Source: a virus
Length of the DNA: 26,245 nucleotides
Direction: 5' to 3' (one strand)
IMG/VR virus record: IMGVR_UViG_3300035162_001186
Span: 1 to 26,245 of that record
Made by a program: the position numbers and the translations under genes
In this document: piece after piece, positions 1 through 7,824 of the stretch
How positions within the stretch are numbered: position 1 is the stretch's first letter
Layout: each line of letters begins with the position of its first letter
Notes under the pieces: generated by a model
The model's database searches: none
Told to the model about the DNA's origin: nothing
Seen by the model: only the letters and a program-made list of their open reading frames with translations

Positions 1-160
1 TTGCACTTGATTTTTCAAAACCTCTATTTTCAAAAAACCCAATTACTGCATCTACTTCAGCAGCAGGAAAAGAAAGTTTCTCAGTAAGATATTGATTAAA
101 AAACTCTTTAACTTCGTTTCCACTATCGGGTATTTTAGCAGTTGGTAAATTAGATGACAT
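1..160 (-). CDS. Small virion protein, N-terminal part only
   Basis: The gene starts at the ATG at 158-160 and runs off the left edge, so only about 53 residues are visible, beginning MSSNLPTAKIPDSGNEVKEF. The visible part has the motif FFEKRGF near the edge. From memory, small conserved virion proteins of T4-like marine phages in this position look similar, but I cannot name a T4 counterpart. The ATG directly abuts the TAA stop of the upstream tail-tube-like gene (161-163), and an AGGA about ten bases upstream serves as ribosome binding site, so the two genes are probably co-transcribed and co-translated. The role in the virion is inferred from context only. Confidence 0.75.
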   Translation of the reverse strand, partial: MSSNLPTAKIPDSGNEVKEFFNQYLTEKLSFPAAEVDAVIGFFENRGFEKSSA

Positions 161-1567
161 TTATATATTTCCTAATGGATTCTTTTGTGACGGTATAGTA
201 CGTGTATTTCCTAAACCGTTTTCGTTATAGTTATTTACTGCCTGATTAGCAAGTTGAACTAACTTTTGGTTTCCGTCACTTATTTCTGCATCTAATTGAT
301 CAAGTAACGAACTTTTTTCTGTAGCATTAAGTGTGTCCCAAGTAGTTAAATCTGCAACTTGTTCAGTGTTTGTATTAATTGCTCCGATAGCAAGTGCTTT
401 CTTTGCTAATGTTTCTTTAAGTGCAGGATTTTCTGCAAGTGTTTGTGTTACCTGAATAGGCGGATATAGTTTGTTTTCTTTTTGTGTGGTGATTGCCAAT
501 GCTTCAGTTGTTTGGGTGCCGCGGCCACCGCTTTTAGGAAAACTTGTATTTGCAAGTCCGCTTACATTAGTTCCGGTTGCAGTTCTAATAGTTTGCCCAG
601 CAACTTGATATGCTTCGTTACGCACACCTTCTTTAGTAAGTTTCTTAGCATTTTTAACTGTACGTGCTGCTGTAAGTAAGGTTCCTAGATCAGCTTTACC
701 ACCTGCGATGTCTCCTAGCACACTTGAACCACCTGCTAGTATACCAGCACTTCCAAAAAGGCTGCTTGAACTACCTGCTGAAATTGGGCTTGGTGTATTA
801 TCATAATGTACAGTGCCAAATCCTTTTGGAGAATTTCCTTCGTCGATTGGTCCATCTGCATAAAACACACTTTCGTACATTACCGACATTGAACTTTGTA
901 CAGGTTCGGCACTTGCACTATTATCTAATGTATCGTGTTGCCAGCTTTCAATCATCGGATTAACCAATGTCATTGTTAAGTACTGATGTCTTGCCATTTG
1001 ACTTATCTGTATACTTGTAAAAAATGGTTCGTATGAATTATTATCTAAACCAAATCTATCTCCGTTCTGTTCACTACCTTTGTACGTATTAAATCTATTA
1101 TATGGTCTTGCCTCTTGGTTAGGAGCTCCTGCGCCATCTCTGCTACCAAATGTACCATCTGCATAATAATAGTTATAATATGCAGTCCATAATTGAGTAA
1201 CAATACTCGCATTGTCGTCGTGGAATGTAATATTTACAGGCGAATAGTCAATGCGTGTTTGTAAATTCTTTTTACGATTGTATTTGTTTTTAGTTTCAGT
1301 TTGGATATTAAACTTTGGCATATCGACACTTTTAACAAGCATATTAACTTCGTTACTATGACGTTGTACCCATCCAGGCAATATTTTGTTTATTACGTTT
1401 TCGTTTAGATTAAGTGTTACGTGATATAGAAACTTTTGCTTAGGTGCTAGACGAAAGTTATCGTCTGTATACAACCTAGCTGCGTGAGTGTAGTCGGCCA
1501 TATCCCCTTTGGGACTAAGAGCACCGTTTACTAAATTATCTAAGAATCCACTGAATATGTTTGCCAT
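161..1567 (-). CDS. Tail-tube-like (gp19-fold) virion protein, possible gp54/gp48-type tail-tube initiator
   Basis: This 468-residue protein lies downstream of gp19. Its first 230 residues have the layout of T4-family tail-tube-fold proteins: a strand-rich segment LLVKSVDMPKFNIQTET, then a segment with an aromatic cluster (LWTAYYNYYYADG), then a late strand region. The last 200 residues are Gly/Ala/Ser-rich and probably helical (SSSLFGSAGILAGG onward). That arrangement recalls T4 gp54, which caps the baseplate and nucleates the tube, but gp54 is shorter (about 320 residues) and I cannot align them confidently. The best call is an accessory tube or baseplate-junction protein of the virion. The start is fixed by a late promoter only five bases upstream, so its mRNA is predicted to begin at the A of the ATG and to lack a leader. 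It is separated from gp19 by a terminator. Confidence 0.7.
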   Translation of the reverse strand: MANIFSGFLDNLVNGALSPKGDMADYTHAARLYTDDNFRLAPKQKFLYHVTLNLNENVINKILPGWVQRHSNEVNMLVKSVDMPKFNIQTETKNKYNRKKNLQTRIDYSPVNITFHDDNASIVTQLWTAYYNYYYADGTFGSRDGAGAPNQEARPYNRFNTYKGSEQNGDRFGLDNNSYEPFFTSIQISQMARHQYLTMTLVNPMIESWQHDTLDNSASAEPVQSSMSVMYESVFYADGPIDEGNSPKGFGTVHYDNTPSPISAGSSSSLFGSAGILAGGSSVLGDIAGGKADLGTLLTAARTVKNAKKLTKEGVRNEAYQVAGQTIRTATGTNVSGLANTSFPKSGGRGTQTTEALAITTQKENKLYPPIQVTQTLAENPALKETLAKKALAIGAINTNTEQVADLTTWDTLNATEKSSLLDQLDAEISDGNQKLVQLANQAVNNYNENGLGNTRTIPSQKNPLGNI

Positions 1568-1572
1568 ACTAA

Positions 1573-1580
1573 TATTTATC
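1573..1580 (-). promoter_or_regulatory. T4-type late promoter (GATAAATA) for the tail-tube-like gene
   Basis: Read on the minus strand, the octamer GATAAATA matches the T4 late consensus TATAAATA at seven of eight positions. If it occupies -13 to -6 as in T4, transcription starts at 1567, which is the A of the start codon. There is therefore no room for a Shine-Dalgarno sequence. The promoter lies just downstream of the gp19 terminator. Confidence 0.7.
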
Positions 1581-1600
1581 CAATGTTATTAACTGCGTAT

Positions 1601-1628
1601 AAAATGAAAAAGGGGCAATTAAGCCCCT
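1601..1628 (-). terminator. Rho-independent terminator after gp19
   Basis: On the minus strand the stem AGGGGC / GCCCCT (1628-1623 with 1616-1611) encloses a six-base loop and is followed directly by TTTTCATTTT. It lies 30 bases past the gp19 stop and upstream of the next late promoter, so it separates the gp18-gp19 transcript from the following one. The opposite strand has no U-tract, so it should work in one direction only. Confidence 0.85.
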
Positions 1629-1657
1629 AATTCTTGTAGATTTTACTAGTGTGTAAC

Positions 1658-2290
1658 TTAGCCAGTTGTTGAAGCAATTGCTGCTACACTTCTACCAATT
1701 GCTGTACCAACACCGCCACCGCCAGCACCTTGTGTCTGGATAGCGTTGTCGTACTTGATAGTAAGTGAAACTGTAACTGGTTCATTAGCACTGTAAGCTA
1801 ATGAGTTATAGTTTGCACTTTCTAAGTAGCAACCATATAGTTCAAAAGTGTCTAATGCTTCTGGTGCGTAGTTACCGTTACCACCGTCTAGAATTTCAAT
1901 TCTAGTTACAAACTTATAATCGATGCCACTTGCTGCACTAGACTGTTCCATAAAGTCAAACTGTCTTTGTAGCTGCTCGCCAACTAGCTTTTGTACTGCG
2001 CCAGTTGCGTCATCTCTTAATGTAAGTGTAATAGCTTCCCAGGTATGTTTCCCTGCAAGATAAACTCTTGAGTTATATACGTCAACAGTCATTGTCTCGA
2101 AGCTAACGTTTGGTCTAGTAACATCCTGAACCTGTTTTGTTAGTTCAGTAACTTCGCCTGCACTTACACCAAAGTTTTCCAGTGACACTCGAAAGCGGTA
2201 CTGGAGTTTTGGCATAAGTAACCCTTGGGTAGAGTTACTTGCATCCGAAGCTAATGGAACTGTGATTTTTGATAATGATGAAATAGCCAT
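1658..2290 (-). CDS. 19: Tail tube protein gp19
   Basis: This 210-residue protein is the main tail tube subunit, which stacks as hexamers inside the contractile sheath to form the DNA channel. It has the family pattern: an N-terminal strand PKLQYRFRVSLENFG, the mid-segment VTRPNVSFETMTVDVYNSRV typical of marine T4-like gp19, and a C-terminal strand TVSLTIKYDNA. It is longer than T4 gp19 (163 residues), mainly through a Gly/Ala-rich tail (GAGGGGVGTAIG). It follows the gp18 sheath gene in the usual T4 order. An AGGAG-type ribosome binding site precedes the ATG, a late promoter lies in the short gap, and a terminator follows, so it can be made both from its own transcript and by read-through from gp18. 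Confidence 0.92.
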   Translation of the reverse strand: MAISSLSKITVPLASDASNSTQGLLMPKLQYRFRVSLENFGVSAGEVTELTKQVQDVTRPNVSFETMTVDVYNSRVYLAGKHTWEAITLTLRDDATGAVQKLVGEQLQRQFDFMEQSSAASGIDYKFVTRIEILDGGNGNYAPEALDTFELYGCYLESANYNSLAYSANEPVTVSLTIKYDNAIQTQGAGGGGVGTAIGRSVAAIASTTG

Positions 2291-2316
2291 TTACTTTGCT
2301 CCTAATTTGTTATATA

Positions 2317-2324
2317 TATTTATC
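2317..2324 (-). promoter_or_regulatory. T4-type late promoter (GATAAATA) for gp19
   Basis: The minus-strand octamer GATAAATA sits in the 38-base gap between the gp18 stop and the gp19 start. The predicted +1 is at 2311, giving a leader of about 21 bases that contains TTAGGAGC as ribosome binding site. Confidence 0.75.
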
Positions 2325-2328
2325 ATTC

Positions 2329-5300
2329 TTACAAGCCTGCTATCTCACCAGTATTTTTCAAGCGTAGCGGAATGTAAACAAACTCTACTGCTTTTACTGG
2401 TTCTATTGCTATGTCTAAGTACAGCTCGTTTCTGTCAATTCTAGCTGGTGTGTTATTACTAGTGTCACATACAACTAAGAAGTCATATAGTGCTCTAGCA
2501 CCTACTAGTTCCAAACATAAACTTTCTGCTGCTTGTTTGATTTGATCTCTTGTAATCTTATCGTTTGGCTCAAAGATATAAGGCTTAGCAAGTTTGTTAA
2601 GTTGACTACGTAAGTAGATAACCAAACGTGCTACGTTAATTCTATCTAATGAACTTGCATTTCTTGCACGAGTCTTTTGACCGTAGTTAACAAGTCCTGC
2701 ACCGTTAATAAACGTAATTGGATTAACACTTACACTATAAAGTGTATCACGCTGTCCTTCGTTTAATGCAATTGAAACAAATTCGCCGCTTCCATTAACA
2801 TAACCTGTTGCCGAAGCATTAGTTACGCCACCTCGTCTTGTGCCTGCTGGTGCAAACCAAGGATAGCTAACTTGATCACTAAGTGCAATTGTGCGTAGCA
2901 TCATATGACTTGGCGGAACAACTACATTGTTGCCTGCGTTATCACTTGTGAAGCCCCAAGGGTAAAACATACCCAAGTACTCGTCTCTTGATACAAGTCC
3001 GTCATCGTTATCTTCAACTGCAAGTTTAGTATTTTGACCCCACTCATTAAGTGATGTTGCGTCTGATGTTAATCTTGCTGGTGTATCACCTACAATAAAT
3101 GCACTTAGGCCTCTATCAAGGTTTAAACTAATCATTTCGCCAATTAGCTCTGAATAACCAGGTGTTGCCATAACGTTAAAGATTTTTGTTTCGTCATCTC
3201 TAATGTCTTGGTTACTGTTCATTTCGGATTGTAGTCCTTGCACAATAACTTTACGTTGTGCGTGGCGTCCAAATGATCCTGCACCGTCTTCTTGGTTTCC
3301 TGATTCAGTAACCCAACGATCTGGACTGTATGCTGCCATACTTACATCGCCCATTCTAATATTGTCAGCTGTAATATCAACATAGTTACGTACATATTTC
3401 TTAACGTTGAATCCGCTTCTACGTAAGTTCCATAGTAACATACCTTGTGGATATAGTGCTGGATCTGGAGCATCTGTGTCTAAAAAGCTGTTTAATAGCA
3501 TTTCAGCAATAGTTGATTCAGTAGCACTGCCGTCTGTACTGTAACGTGCATCAGCAAATAAAACACCATCTTCAGTAGTTTGGTCTGACTTGTCAATCAA
3601 TACCCATTTTGTAAGATCAGCACTGTAACGATAAATTGTTGGATAGTTTTCTAAGTCTGCTGTACTAATCCAAAGATCGTTTGCTACTAAGCTAGTAGTT
3701 GGTTCAGTTGCTGCTGTAGTAATTTTTGCATTTGGAAATGCGCCTGCAGTATTATAACCAACCCACGTTGTACCATTGTGATACATCATATCAACTTCAT
3801 CAACTACTGAACTGTACCATAATGTACCGTCTGCTGTTGTTGATGTTGGAGCATTTGCTGAAGCAGTAAATGTAGAAAGTACTTTCCAGTTACTAATTTT
3901 AGCTTCTGTAATACCAATATCTTCTAGTGCGCTAGATGTATCAGTAATGTCAACATCGCCGCCTTTAGTGTGTGAAATTATAACTTTATTATTTGCATCA
4001 ACTGAAGCAACAACATTTGTAAGTCCGGCACTATTAATTCCATCAGCAATTAATTCAGCATCGCTTGCTGCGCCAGTTGCTGTAAATGTAACAACAGCTG
4101 ATACTTTTGTTGTAGTGCCTGCAATTGTTTCTGCAAGTGTAAAGCTAGTTGAACCAGCACTAATCTGTGCTGCAACTATACTTGATGTTACTGTTGAAGC
4201 GCCTGATGCTGATCTACGGAAGATTTTAAATTCTGCTAGTTTATCAGCTGCTTCTGTCCAGTTAGACTGTACATAAAGATCGCCTAGTGCAAGATTAACA
4301 CCGCCGCCTGCTTTATCAAGTGCTACTAATGCACTTGCATTATCAGCGTGTATAGGTGCAGTTACTAAATCCCATAATTCTGTAGCAGAATTCCAAACTT
4401 TAACTCTCCAACGTGCGCCACTGTTTGCTTCTGTTGTTTTTAACCAAACACTGCTTGTTGGACGAGGTGTAGTTGCTCCTGCTTTCCATTGTGGAACTGA
4501 TGTGTGTGGATCAATTGCTAGTTCTGGTATTGCATAAGTTCCTGCTGTGATTGCTACTTGTGCTAGTAATCCAGTTCCTTCTGCAATTGTGATAGTAGTT
4601 GCATTTGCTCCAGTATTAAAAATAGCAAGTTGTCCGTTAACATTTGCAGATGTAATACCTGCGTTTGTTAAGTTTGATACATTATTAATTGCTGTAACAA
4701 CTGCGTCTAAGTCTGTTCCGCCTGTTGTAACTGTTTCGCTGTCAATTGTAAATGTAAGTCCATTAGTAATTGATGTTATTGCGCTGCCTGTTACAGTTGG
4801 TACTGTGCCAGTCCAAGCAGTTGTGCCTACTTTAACCCAGTTACCTACATAGTTTTTGTAGAACACAGTATACGTAGTATCTTGTCCTGCAACAACAGCA
4901 TAGTCGCCAATTGCGCCTACTGAACCTTTAGGTACACCAGCAGTAAGTTGTGCTGCAAGTGTAACTACTATTGGTGTTTTTACACCAAAACTTTGTCCGC
5001 CTGTTGAAGTAATTGCTTCGCCGTTCCATTCAAAAATACCAAATGCAGTTGAAGCAGTGTCTACCCAGTATGCGCCATTTGTAGGATCGCCTGCTGGTGC
5101 AGTTGCAGTAGCTTTTAATGCACCTAGGTCTACGTCTGCACGTACAACCCAAGCTCTGTTTGAAACACCAAGTAATGAGTACGCTGCTTGTAAACCATAT
5201 TCGTTTAGTTCACCGCCGTGTATTGCATTATTATTAGCATCAGTATAAAAAATTGGGTCACCAAAGGTTTCTGTTAAATCACGTTGTGATGTAAGTAAGT

Positions 5301-5472
5301 AAGGTGTACCTGCGTTAGCTTTTAACGTACCTGGAGCTATACCAGTGCCGGCGCCGTTAGTTTTATTTGTTGCGCAAGCGACGAAAATCATTGGGACCGT
5401 ACCTGGTTCAGCGGGTGTGTAAAAACTCTCGTCTACTACGCTAACCTGTACTCCGGGTGATGTTAGTGCCAT
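2329..5472 (-). CDS. 18: Contractile tail sheath protein gp18
   Basis: This is the tail sheath subunit, which contracts to drive the tube through the host envelope. The N-terminus MALTSPGVQVSVVDES and the C-terminus (NELYLDIAIEPVKAVEFVYI followed by PLRLKNTGEI) are the conserved ends of T4-family gp18. The core region around YSPDRWVTESGN and the late block with LNEGQRDTLYSVSVNPITFI fit the sheath fold. At 1047 residues it is far longer than T4 gp18 (659). The extra length lies between residues about 120 and 620 and consists of Thr/Ala-rich beta modules, including two stretches that resemble flagellin IN motifs (about 253-312 and 470-522) and short strand-turn-strand units ending in WV or W. 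These insertions probably face outward on the sheath. The start has TTAGGAGA as ribosome binding site and a CTAAATA late promoter upstream. Confidence 0.95.
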   Translation of the reverse strand: MALTSPGVQVSVVDESFYTPAEPGTVPMIFVACATNKTNGAGTGIAPGTLKANAGTPYLLTSQRDLTETFGDPIFYTDANNNAIHGGELNEYGLQAAYSLLGVSNRAWVVRADVDLGALKATATAPAGDPTNGAYWVDTASTAFGIFEWNGEAITSTGGQSFGVKTPIVVTLAAQLTAGVPKGSVGAIGDYAVVAGQDTTYTVFYKNYVGNWVKVGTTAWTGTVPTVTGSAITSITNGLTFTIDSETVTTGGTDLDAVVTAINNVSNLTNAGITSANVNGQLAIFNTGANATTITIAEGTGLLAQVAITAGTYAIPELAIDPHTSVPQWKAGATTPRPTSSVWLKTTEANSGARWRVKVWNSATELWDLVTAPIHADNASALVALDKAGGGVNLALGDLYVQSNWTEAADKLAEFKIFRRSASGASTVTSSIVAAQISAGSTSFTLAETIAGTTTKVSAVVTFTATGAASDAELIADGINSAGLTNVVASVDANNKVIISHTKGGDVDITDTSSALEDIGITEAKISNWKVLSTFTASANAPTSTTADGTLWYSSVVDEVDMMYHNGTTWVGYNTAGAFPNAKITTAATEPTTSLVANDLWISTADLENYPTIYRYSADLTKWVLIDKSDQTTEDGVLFADARYSTDGSATESTIAEMLLNSFLDTDAPDPALYPQGMLLWNLRRSGFNVKKYVRNYVDITADNIRMGDVSMAAYSPDRWVTESGNQEDGAGSFGRHAQRKVIVQGLQSEMNSNQDIRDDETKIFNVMATPGYSELIGEMISLNLDRGLSAFIVGDTPARLTSDATSLNEWGQNTKLAVEDNDDGLVSRDEYLGMFYPWGFTSDNAGNNVVVPPSHMMLRTIALSDQVSYPWFAPAGTRRGGVTNASATGYVNGSGEFVSIALNEGQRDTLYSVSVNPITFINGAGLVNYGQKTRARNASSLDRINVARLVIYLRSQLNKLAKPYIFEPNDKITRDQIKQAAESLCLELVGARALYDFLVVCDTSNNTPARIDRNELYLDIAIEPVKAVEFVYIPLRLKNTGEIAGL

Positions 5473-5512
5473 ATTATTTCTCCTAATTTAAAGTGTGAGC
5501 ATTCGTTACTAT

Positions 5513-5520
5513 TATTTAGC
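5513..5520 (-). promoter_or_regulatory. T4-type late promoter (GCTAAATA) for gp18
   Basis: The minus-strand sequence GCTAAATA contains CTAAATA, the form of the late promoter reported for T4-like cyanophages. The predicted +1 is near 5507, giving a 35-base leader with a good TTAGGAGA ribosome binding site ahead of the gp18 ATG. Confidence 0.75.
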
Positions 5521-5587
5521 ATCTAATCTATTTTTCAATGCCAAAAACACCAGTAAAAAGGTACCATAAAGGTGAGGTAAATACAAT

Positions 5588-5923
5588 ATGAGACCATTAT
5601 GCAAATGCGGCCATCGTCCTGCGGCCATAAATTACAAAAAAGGCAATAAAACCTACTATCGCAGTCTATGTGAACGATGTTTACGTAGTGGATTAGGACA
5701 CGGTATACCTAAATGGAAACGTGCTGGTTACGAAAAGAAAGAAGTATGTGAGAAATGTGGATTTAAGTCAAAGCATCCGGAACAGTTTAATGTATTCCAT
5801 ACTGACGGTGATTTAACAAATTGCCGTTCTAATAACTTAAAAACTATTTGTGCTAACTGTCAACGAACACTTCAGAAAGAAGGTAGTCGCTGGAAGCAGG
5901 GAGATCTAATCCCTGATTTTTAA
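5588..5923 (+). CDS. Zinc-finger HNH-endonuclease-like protein
   Basis: This 111-residue protein has two cysteine pairs forming a first knuckle (C5, C7 with C28, C31) and a second set (C54, C57 with C88, C91) around an HNH-like core: H71, D73, then NNLKTICANCQ. This is the zinc-bound beta-beta-alpha layout of HNH nucleases, but the usual final His after CxxC is Gln92, so cleavage activity is uncertain. Similar small proteins ending in WKQGDLxPDF occur, as I recall, in T4-like marine phages. The gene runs opposite to its neighbours, between gp18 and the kinase gene, and its last 71 bases overlap the 3' end of the kinase gene. The ribosome binding site is AAAGGTGAGG, eight bases before the ATG. 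It may be a free-standing homing-type nuclease or a DNA-binding regulator. Confidence 0.8.
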   Translation: MRPLCKCGHRPAAINYKKGNKTYYRSLCERCLRSGLGHGIPKWKRAGYEKKEVCEKCGFKSKHPEQFNVFHTDGDLTNCRSNNLKTICANCQRTLQKEGSRWKQGDLIPDF

Positions 5924-6413
5924 ATATTGTCTTTATTAGAATGTCTACATTCTTTTTAAGTCTACTTAGATCACCATTGTTGTCAATTGTGTAATTACAC
6001 ATCCATTGTTCAATACTCATCGAGCTTGCATCTTCTTTAGGTAGATGATCTGTGCGGTCAACCCAAATAGCATAATCAAAAATTTCTTCGTTTTGCATTG
6101 CAAAAAATTCACGCCTGTTACGCAAGCCACAATAGATATTATGATCCTTATATAAGTTACGTCCTAATCTTGCTAGGTCATCTTTGCAGTAATTGTGAAT
6201 CATATTGTACCATTCTGTACGATGGTTATGTCTGTCTGCATAACACTCTTCTTCGTCAGCATAATCGTACTTGTCCTTTAGTTCATCAAAAATAAACAAT
6301 TCTGAACAAAATTTTGAACTTGATTCAAATTTATAGCCATAAGATTCTAATATCTCGCATACAGTATCTTTGCCGTGTCGGCCGTGACCTACAACTAGTA
6401 ACTTTGGTAACAC
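5853..6413 (-). CDS. P-loop (deoxy)nucleoside monophosphate kinase-like protein
   Basis: This 186-residue protein opens with a Walker A loop, GHGRHGKDT (residues 9-17), followed by an adenylate-kinase-like arrangement: a helix, a variable lid region rich in charged residues, and a late strand YAIWVDRTDHLP with Arg and Asp. This fits the phage dNMP kinase family (T4 gene 1 type), which phosphorylates dNMPs for DNA synthesis; substrate preference cannot be read. The start is a GTG at 6411-6413, chosen because an in-frame stop lies two codons upstream and AAGGAG is six bases before it. The gene has its own consensus host promoter, unlike the structural genes around it, so it is probably expressed early. 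Its end overlaps the opposing HNH-like gene by 71 bases. Confidence 0.75.
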   Translation of the reverse strand: MLPKLLVVGHGRHGKDTVCEILESYGYKFESSSKFCSELFIFDELKDKYDYADEEECYADRHNHRTEWYNMIHNYCKDDLARLGRNLYKDHNIYCGLRNRREFFAMQNEEIFDYAIWVDRTDHLPKEDASSMSIEQWMCNYTIDNNGDLSRLKKNVDILIKTIFKNQGLDLPASSDYLLSEVFVDS

Positions 6414-6440
6414 ACATTACTCCTTTTAGAATATAAGTGT

Positions 6441-6469
6441 ATTATAGCTTAGTTTGTAATGGTTGTCAA
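6441..6469 (-). promoter_or_regulatory. Consensus host sigma70 (early) promoter for the kinase gene
   Basis: On the minus strand TTGACA (6469-6464) and TATAAT (6446-6441) are both perfect and are separated by exactly 17 bases. The predicted start is near 6434, about 20 bases before the GTG start. The -35 box lies just past the stop of the preceding small gene. Confidence 0.9.
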
Positions 6470-6472
6470 CCT

Positions 6473-6721
6473 TTAATCGTAATGTCCGCCCAAAACAGCA
6501 ACAGTGTTTATATCGTCTAAGTACATCTGTGCTTCGCGTTCCGCATACGCTCGATTAAAGCCTTCTTCGTGGAGATAACTTTCGTTGTTGCCCCACAATC
6601 GTTTAAAATATGAATTATAAGTTTTTTCGACGGAGTCGTCGGACCAGGATGGATCGATTAGCTTGCCTTTAATTATCCAATTAAATCGGTTAGCTTCTCT
6701 ACGTACAAATGGTGAACACAT
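6473..6721 (-). CDS. Small protein of unknown function (82 aa)
   Basis: I do not recognise this 82-residue protein. It is charged and aromatic, with a basic N-terminal third (FVRREANRFNWIIKGK), a WSDDSVEKTYNSYFKRLWG segment that is probably helical, and an acidic C-terminus; no cysteine pairs, membrane segment or signal peptide. The start ATG has a strong AAGGAG ribosome binding site seven bases upstream, which supports it as a real gene. It lies between gp13 and the kinase gene on the same strand, with 67 bases before it and a clean gap after it. A weak late-promoter-like TGTAAATA is upstream. Confidence 0.75.
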   Translation of the reverse strand: MCSPFVRREANRFNWIIKGKLIDPSWSDDSVEKTYNSYFKRLWGNNESYLHEEGFNRAYAEREAQMYLDDINTVAVLGGHYD

Positions 6722-6746
6722 TATTGCTTCTCCTTGTTACATACTG

Positions 6747-6754
6747 TATTTACA
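6747..6754 (-). promoter_or_regulatory. Possible weak late promoter (TGTAAATA) for the 82-aa gene
   Basis: The minus-strand octamer TGTAAATA keeps the TAAATA core in the short gap between gp13 and the small gene, and would give a leader of about 20 bases with AAGGAG. It departs from the other sites at the third position and may be chance. Confidence 0.35.
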
Positions 6755-6788
6755 ATATAACAAGATGTTAGCGCCAACTTTGGTAGTT

Positions 6789-7772
6789 TTAGCCGATTGT
6801 AAAGCTGTAGCCTACACCGCCGGCAACTTGCATTGTAAGTTCTAATTCAAGTTTTTCCATTTCAGCTGCTGCTTCCTGTTTAAGGGCATCGCCATTAAGT
6901 GCTGACCCACCTTGTGGTCCTGCAATAGTAGCAAACTTTGAACGTGCTTCGCCTAGCATATATTTGCAAGCTGCAAGTGTGTAATCTTTAATCCATTGAC
7001 TTGCTAGATAGTCGGTTAGTAATTCACTATCAGGGCGATAATTATACGCCATCAGCATAATTGTTTCATCTGATCTTGGTCGTTGTAATATTGTTAATTT
7101 TTTATTTGCAGTGTTCCAGCTAAATTCAATAAATGATCCAAACATTCTACCTACTAGTTCTTGGTACTGACTAAACATATCATACGTTGCTAGTCCTCCC
7201 ATATTGCTACTTGAAAGTAAGTATGCATTTGTATATGCTAAACTAAACGGATCAAATAAACTTCCTCCGCCATTTTCGCCACTGTCATAAAGTTTTATAT
7301 TTACAACATCTCCGGTAGTTAACCCTGTATTAAACGTAATAGTTCTTGCATCAGTATCAGTAGAATAATTTGTAGTAACTGTACCATTAACTGTTATTAC
7401 AATAGATGCTACTGCTGTTAAATTATAATTTACTTTAAATACTTGCTGAGAGTCTGTTGAAATCATTGTAGTTGAATAAAGTGGGCCGCCTGATGCTGAG
7501 GTACTCGGACGTGATCCTACACTTCTACGAAATGCCTTGCGAACCTCTACTACTTCATTTGGTAGTGTGTACTCATTTTGATCTGGAATTGTTTTTAAAA
7601 ACAGATAACTTTCTTCAACTGAATTATCACTTCGTTGTCTAAATTTACTAAGTGCTTTAGATAAAGCAGTATCGTAATGTATTGGGTCAAGTTCAACATC
7701 GACCATACCTCCGCCTAAGAAAGCGTTTACATAATCAAATATTGCTTGTTTTTGTGTTTGTTCAACTGCCAT
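6789..7772 (-). CDS. 13: Neck protein gp13 homologue
   Basis: Gp13 helps form the neck that closes the filled head and joins it to the tail. The C-terminal third (SQWIKDYTLAACKYMLGEAR, then SKFATIAGPQGG, NGDAL, EAAAEMEKLE and a final FTIG) matches the pattern of the T4 gp13 end (RWVKDWATALAKELNG ... LPGGVTIDGQ ... ILVG). The N-terminal helix (IFDYVNAFLGGGMVDVELDP) is typical of marine T4-like versions. At 327 residues it is slightly longer than T4 gp13 (309). A beta-rich stretch at about residues 100-165 looks like an inserted module. The ATG has a GGAG ribosome binding site only nine bases upstream and a late promoter beyond it, giving a leader of about 14 bases. Unlike T4, gp13 is transcribed away from gp14. 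Confidence 0.82.
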   Translation of the reverse strand: MAVEQTQKQAIFDYVNAFLGGGMVDVELDPIHYDTALSKALSKFRQRSDNSVEESYLFLKTIPDQNEYTLPNEVVEVRKAFRRSVGSRPSTSASGGPLYSTTMISTDSQQVFKVNYNLTAVASIVITVNGTVTTNYSTDTDARTITFNTGLTTGDVVNIKLYDSGENGGGSLFDPFSLAYTNAYLLSSSNMGGLATYDMFSQYQELVGRMFGSFIEFSWNTANKKLTILQRPRSDETIMLMAYNYRPDSELLTDYLASQWIKDYTLAACKYMLGEARSKFATIAGPQGGSALNGDALKQEAAAEMEKLELELTMQVAGGVGYSFTIG

Positions 7773-7791
7773 TTAAGTTTCTCCGTCATAG

Positions 7792-7799
7792 TATTTATC
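7792..7799 (-). promoter_or_regulatory. T4-type late promoter (GATAAATA) for gp13
   Basis: The minus-strand GATAAATA would start transcription at 7786. The transcript would open with ACGGAG, placing the ribosome binding site at the very 5' end of a 14-base leader. It is divergent from the gp14 late promoter, with 17 bases between the two octamers. Confidence 0.75.
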
Positions 7800-7816
7800 G
7801 TAAGTCCTATCTTAAC

Positions 7817-7824
7817 GATAAATA
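7817..7824 (+). promoter_or_regulatory. T4-type late promoter (GATAAATA) for gp14
   Basis: The plus-strand octamer GATAAATA is followed by TGTAT and then ATG at 7830. With T4 geometry (-13 to -6) the transcript starts at the A of that ATG. This is the same spacing as at the tail-tube-like gene at 1567. Confidence 0.72.

Noticed and set aside
3947-4852. Plus-strand open frames opposite the tail sheath gene (109 and 101 aa)
   Set aside because: They lie antisense within gp18, in a Thr/Ala-rich stretch whose complement yields few stops. They have no ribosome binding site and low-complexity Val/Ser/Ala composition.
5575-5590. Late promoter for the HNH-like gene (GGTAAATA just before its ATG)
   Set aside because: It overlaps the ribosome binding site, deviates from the octamer and its predicted start falls one base into the ATG, so the gene would lose its start codon.
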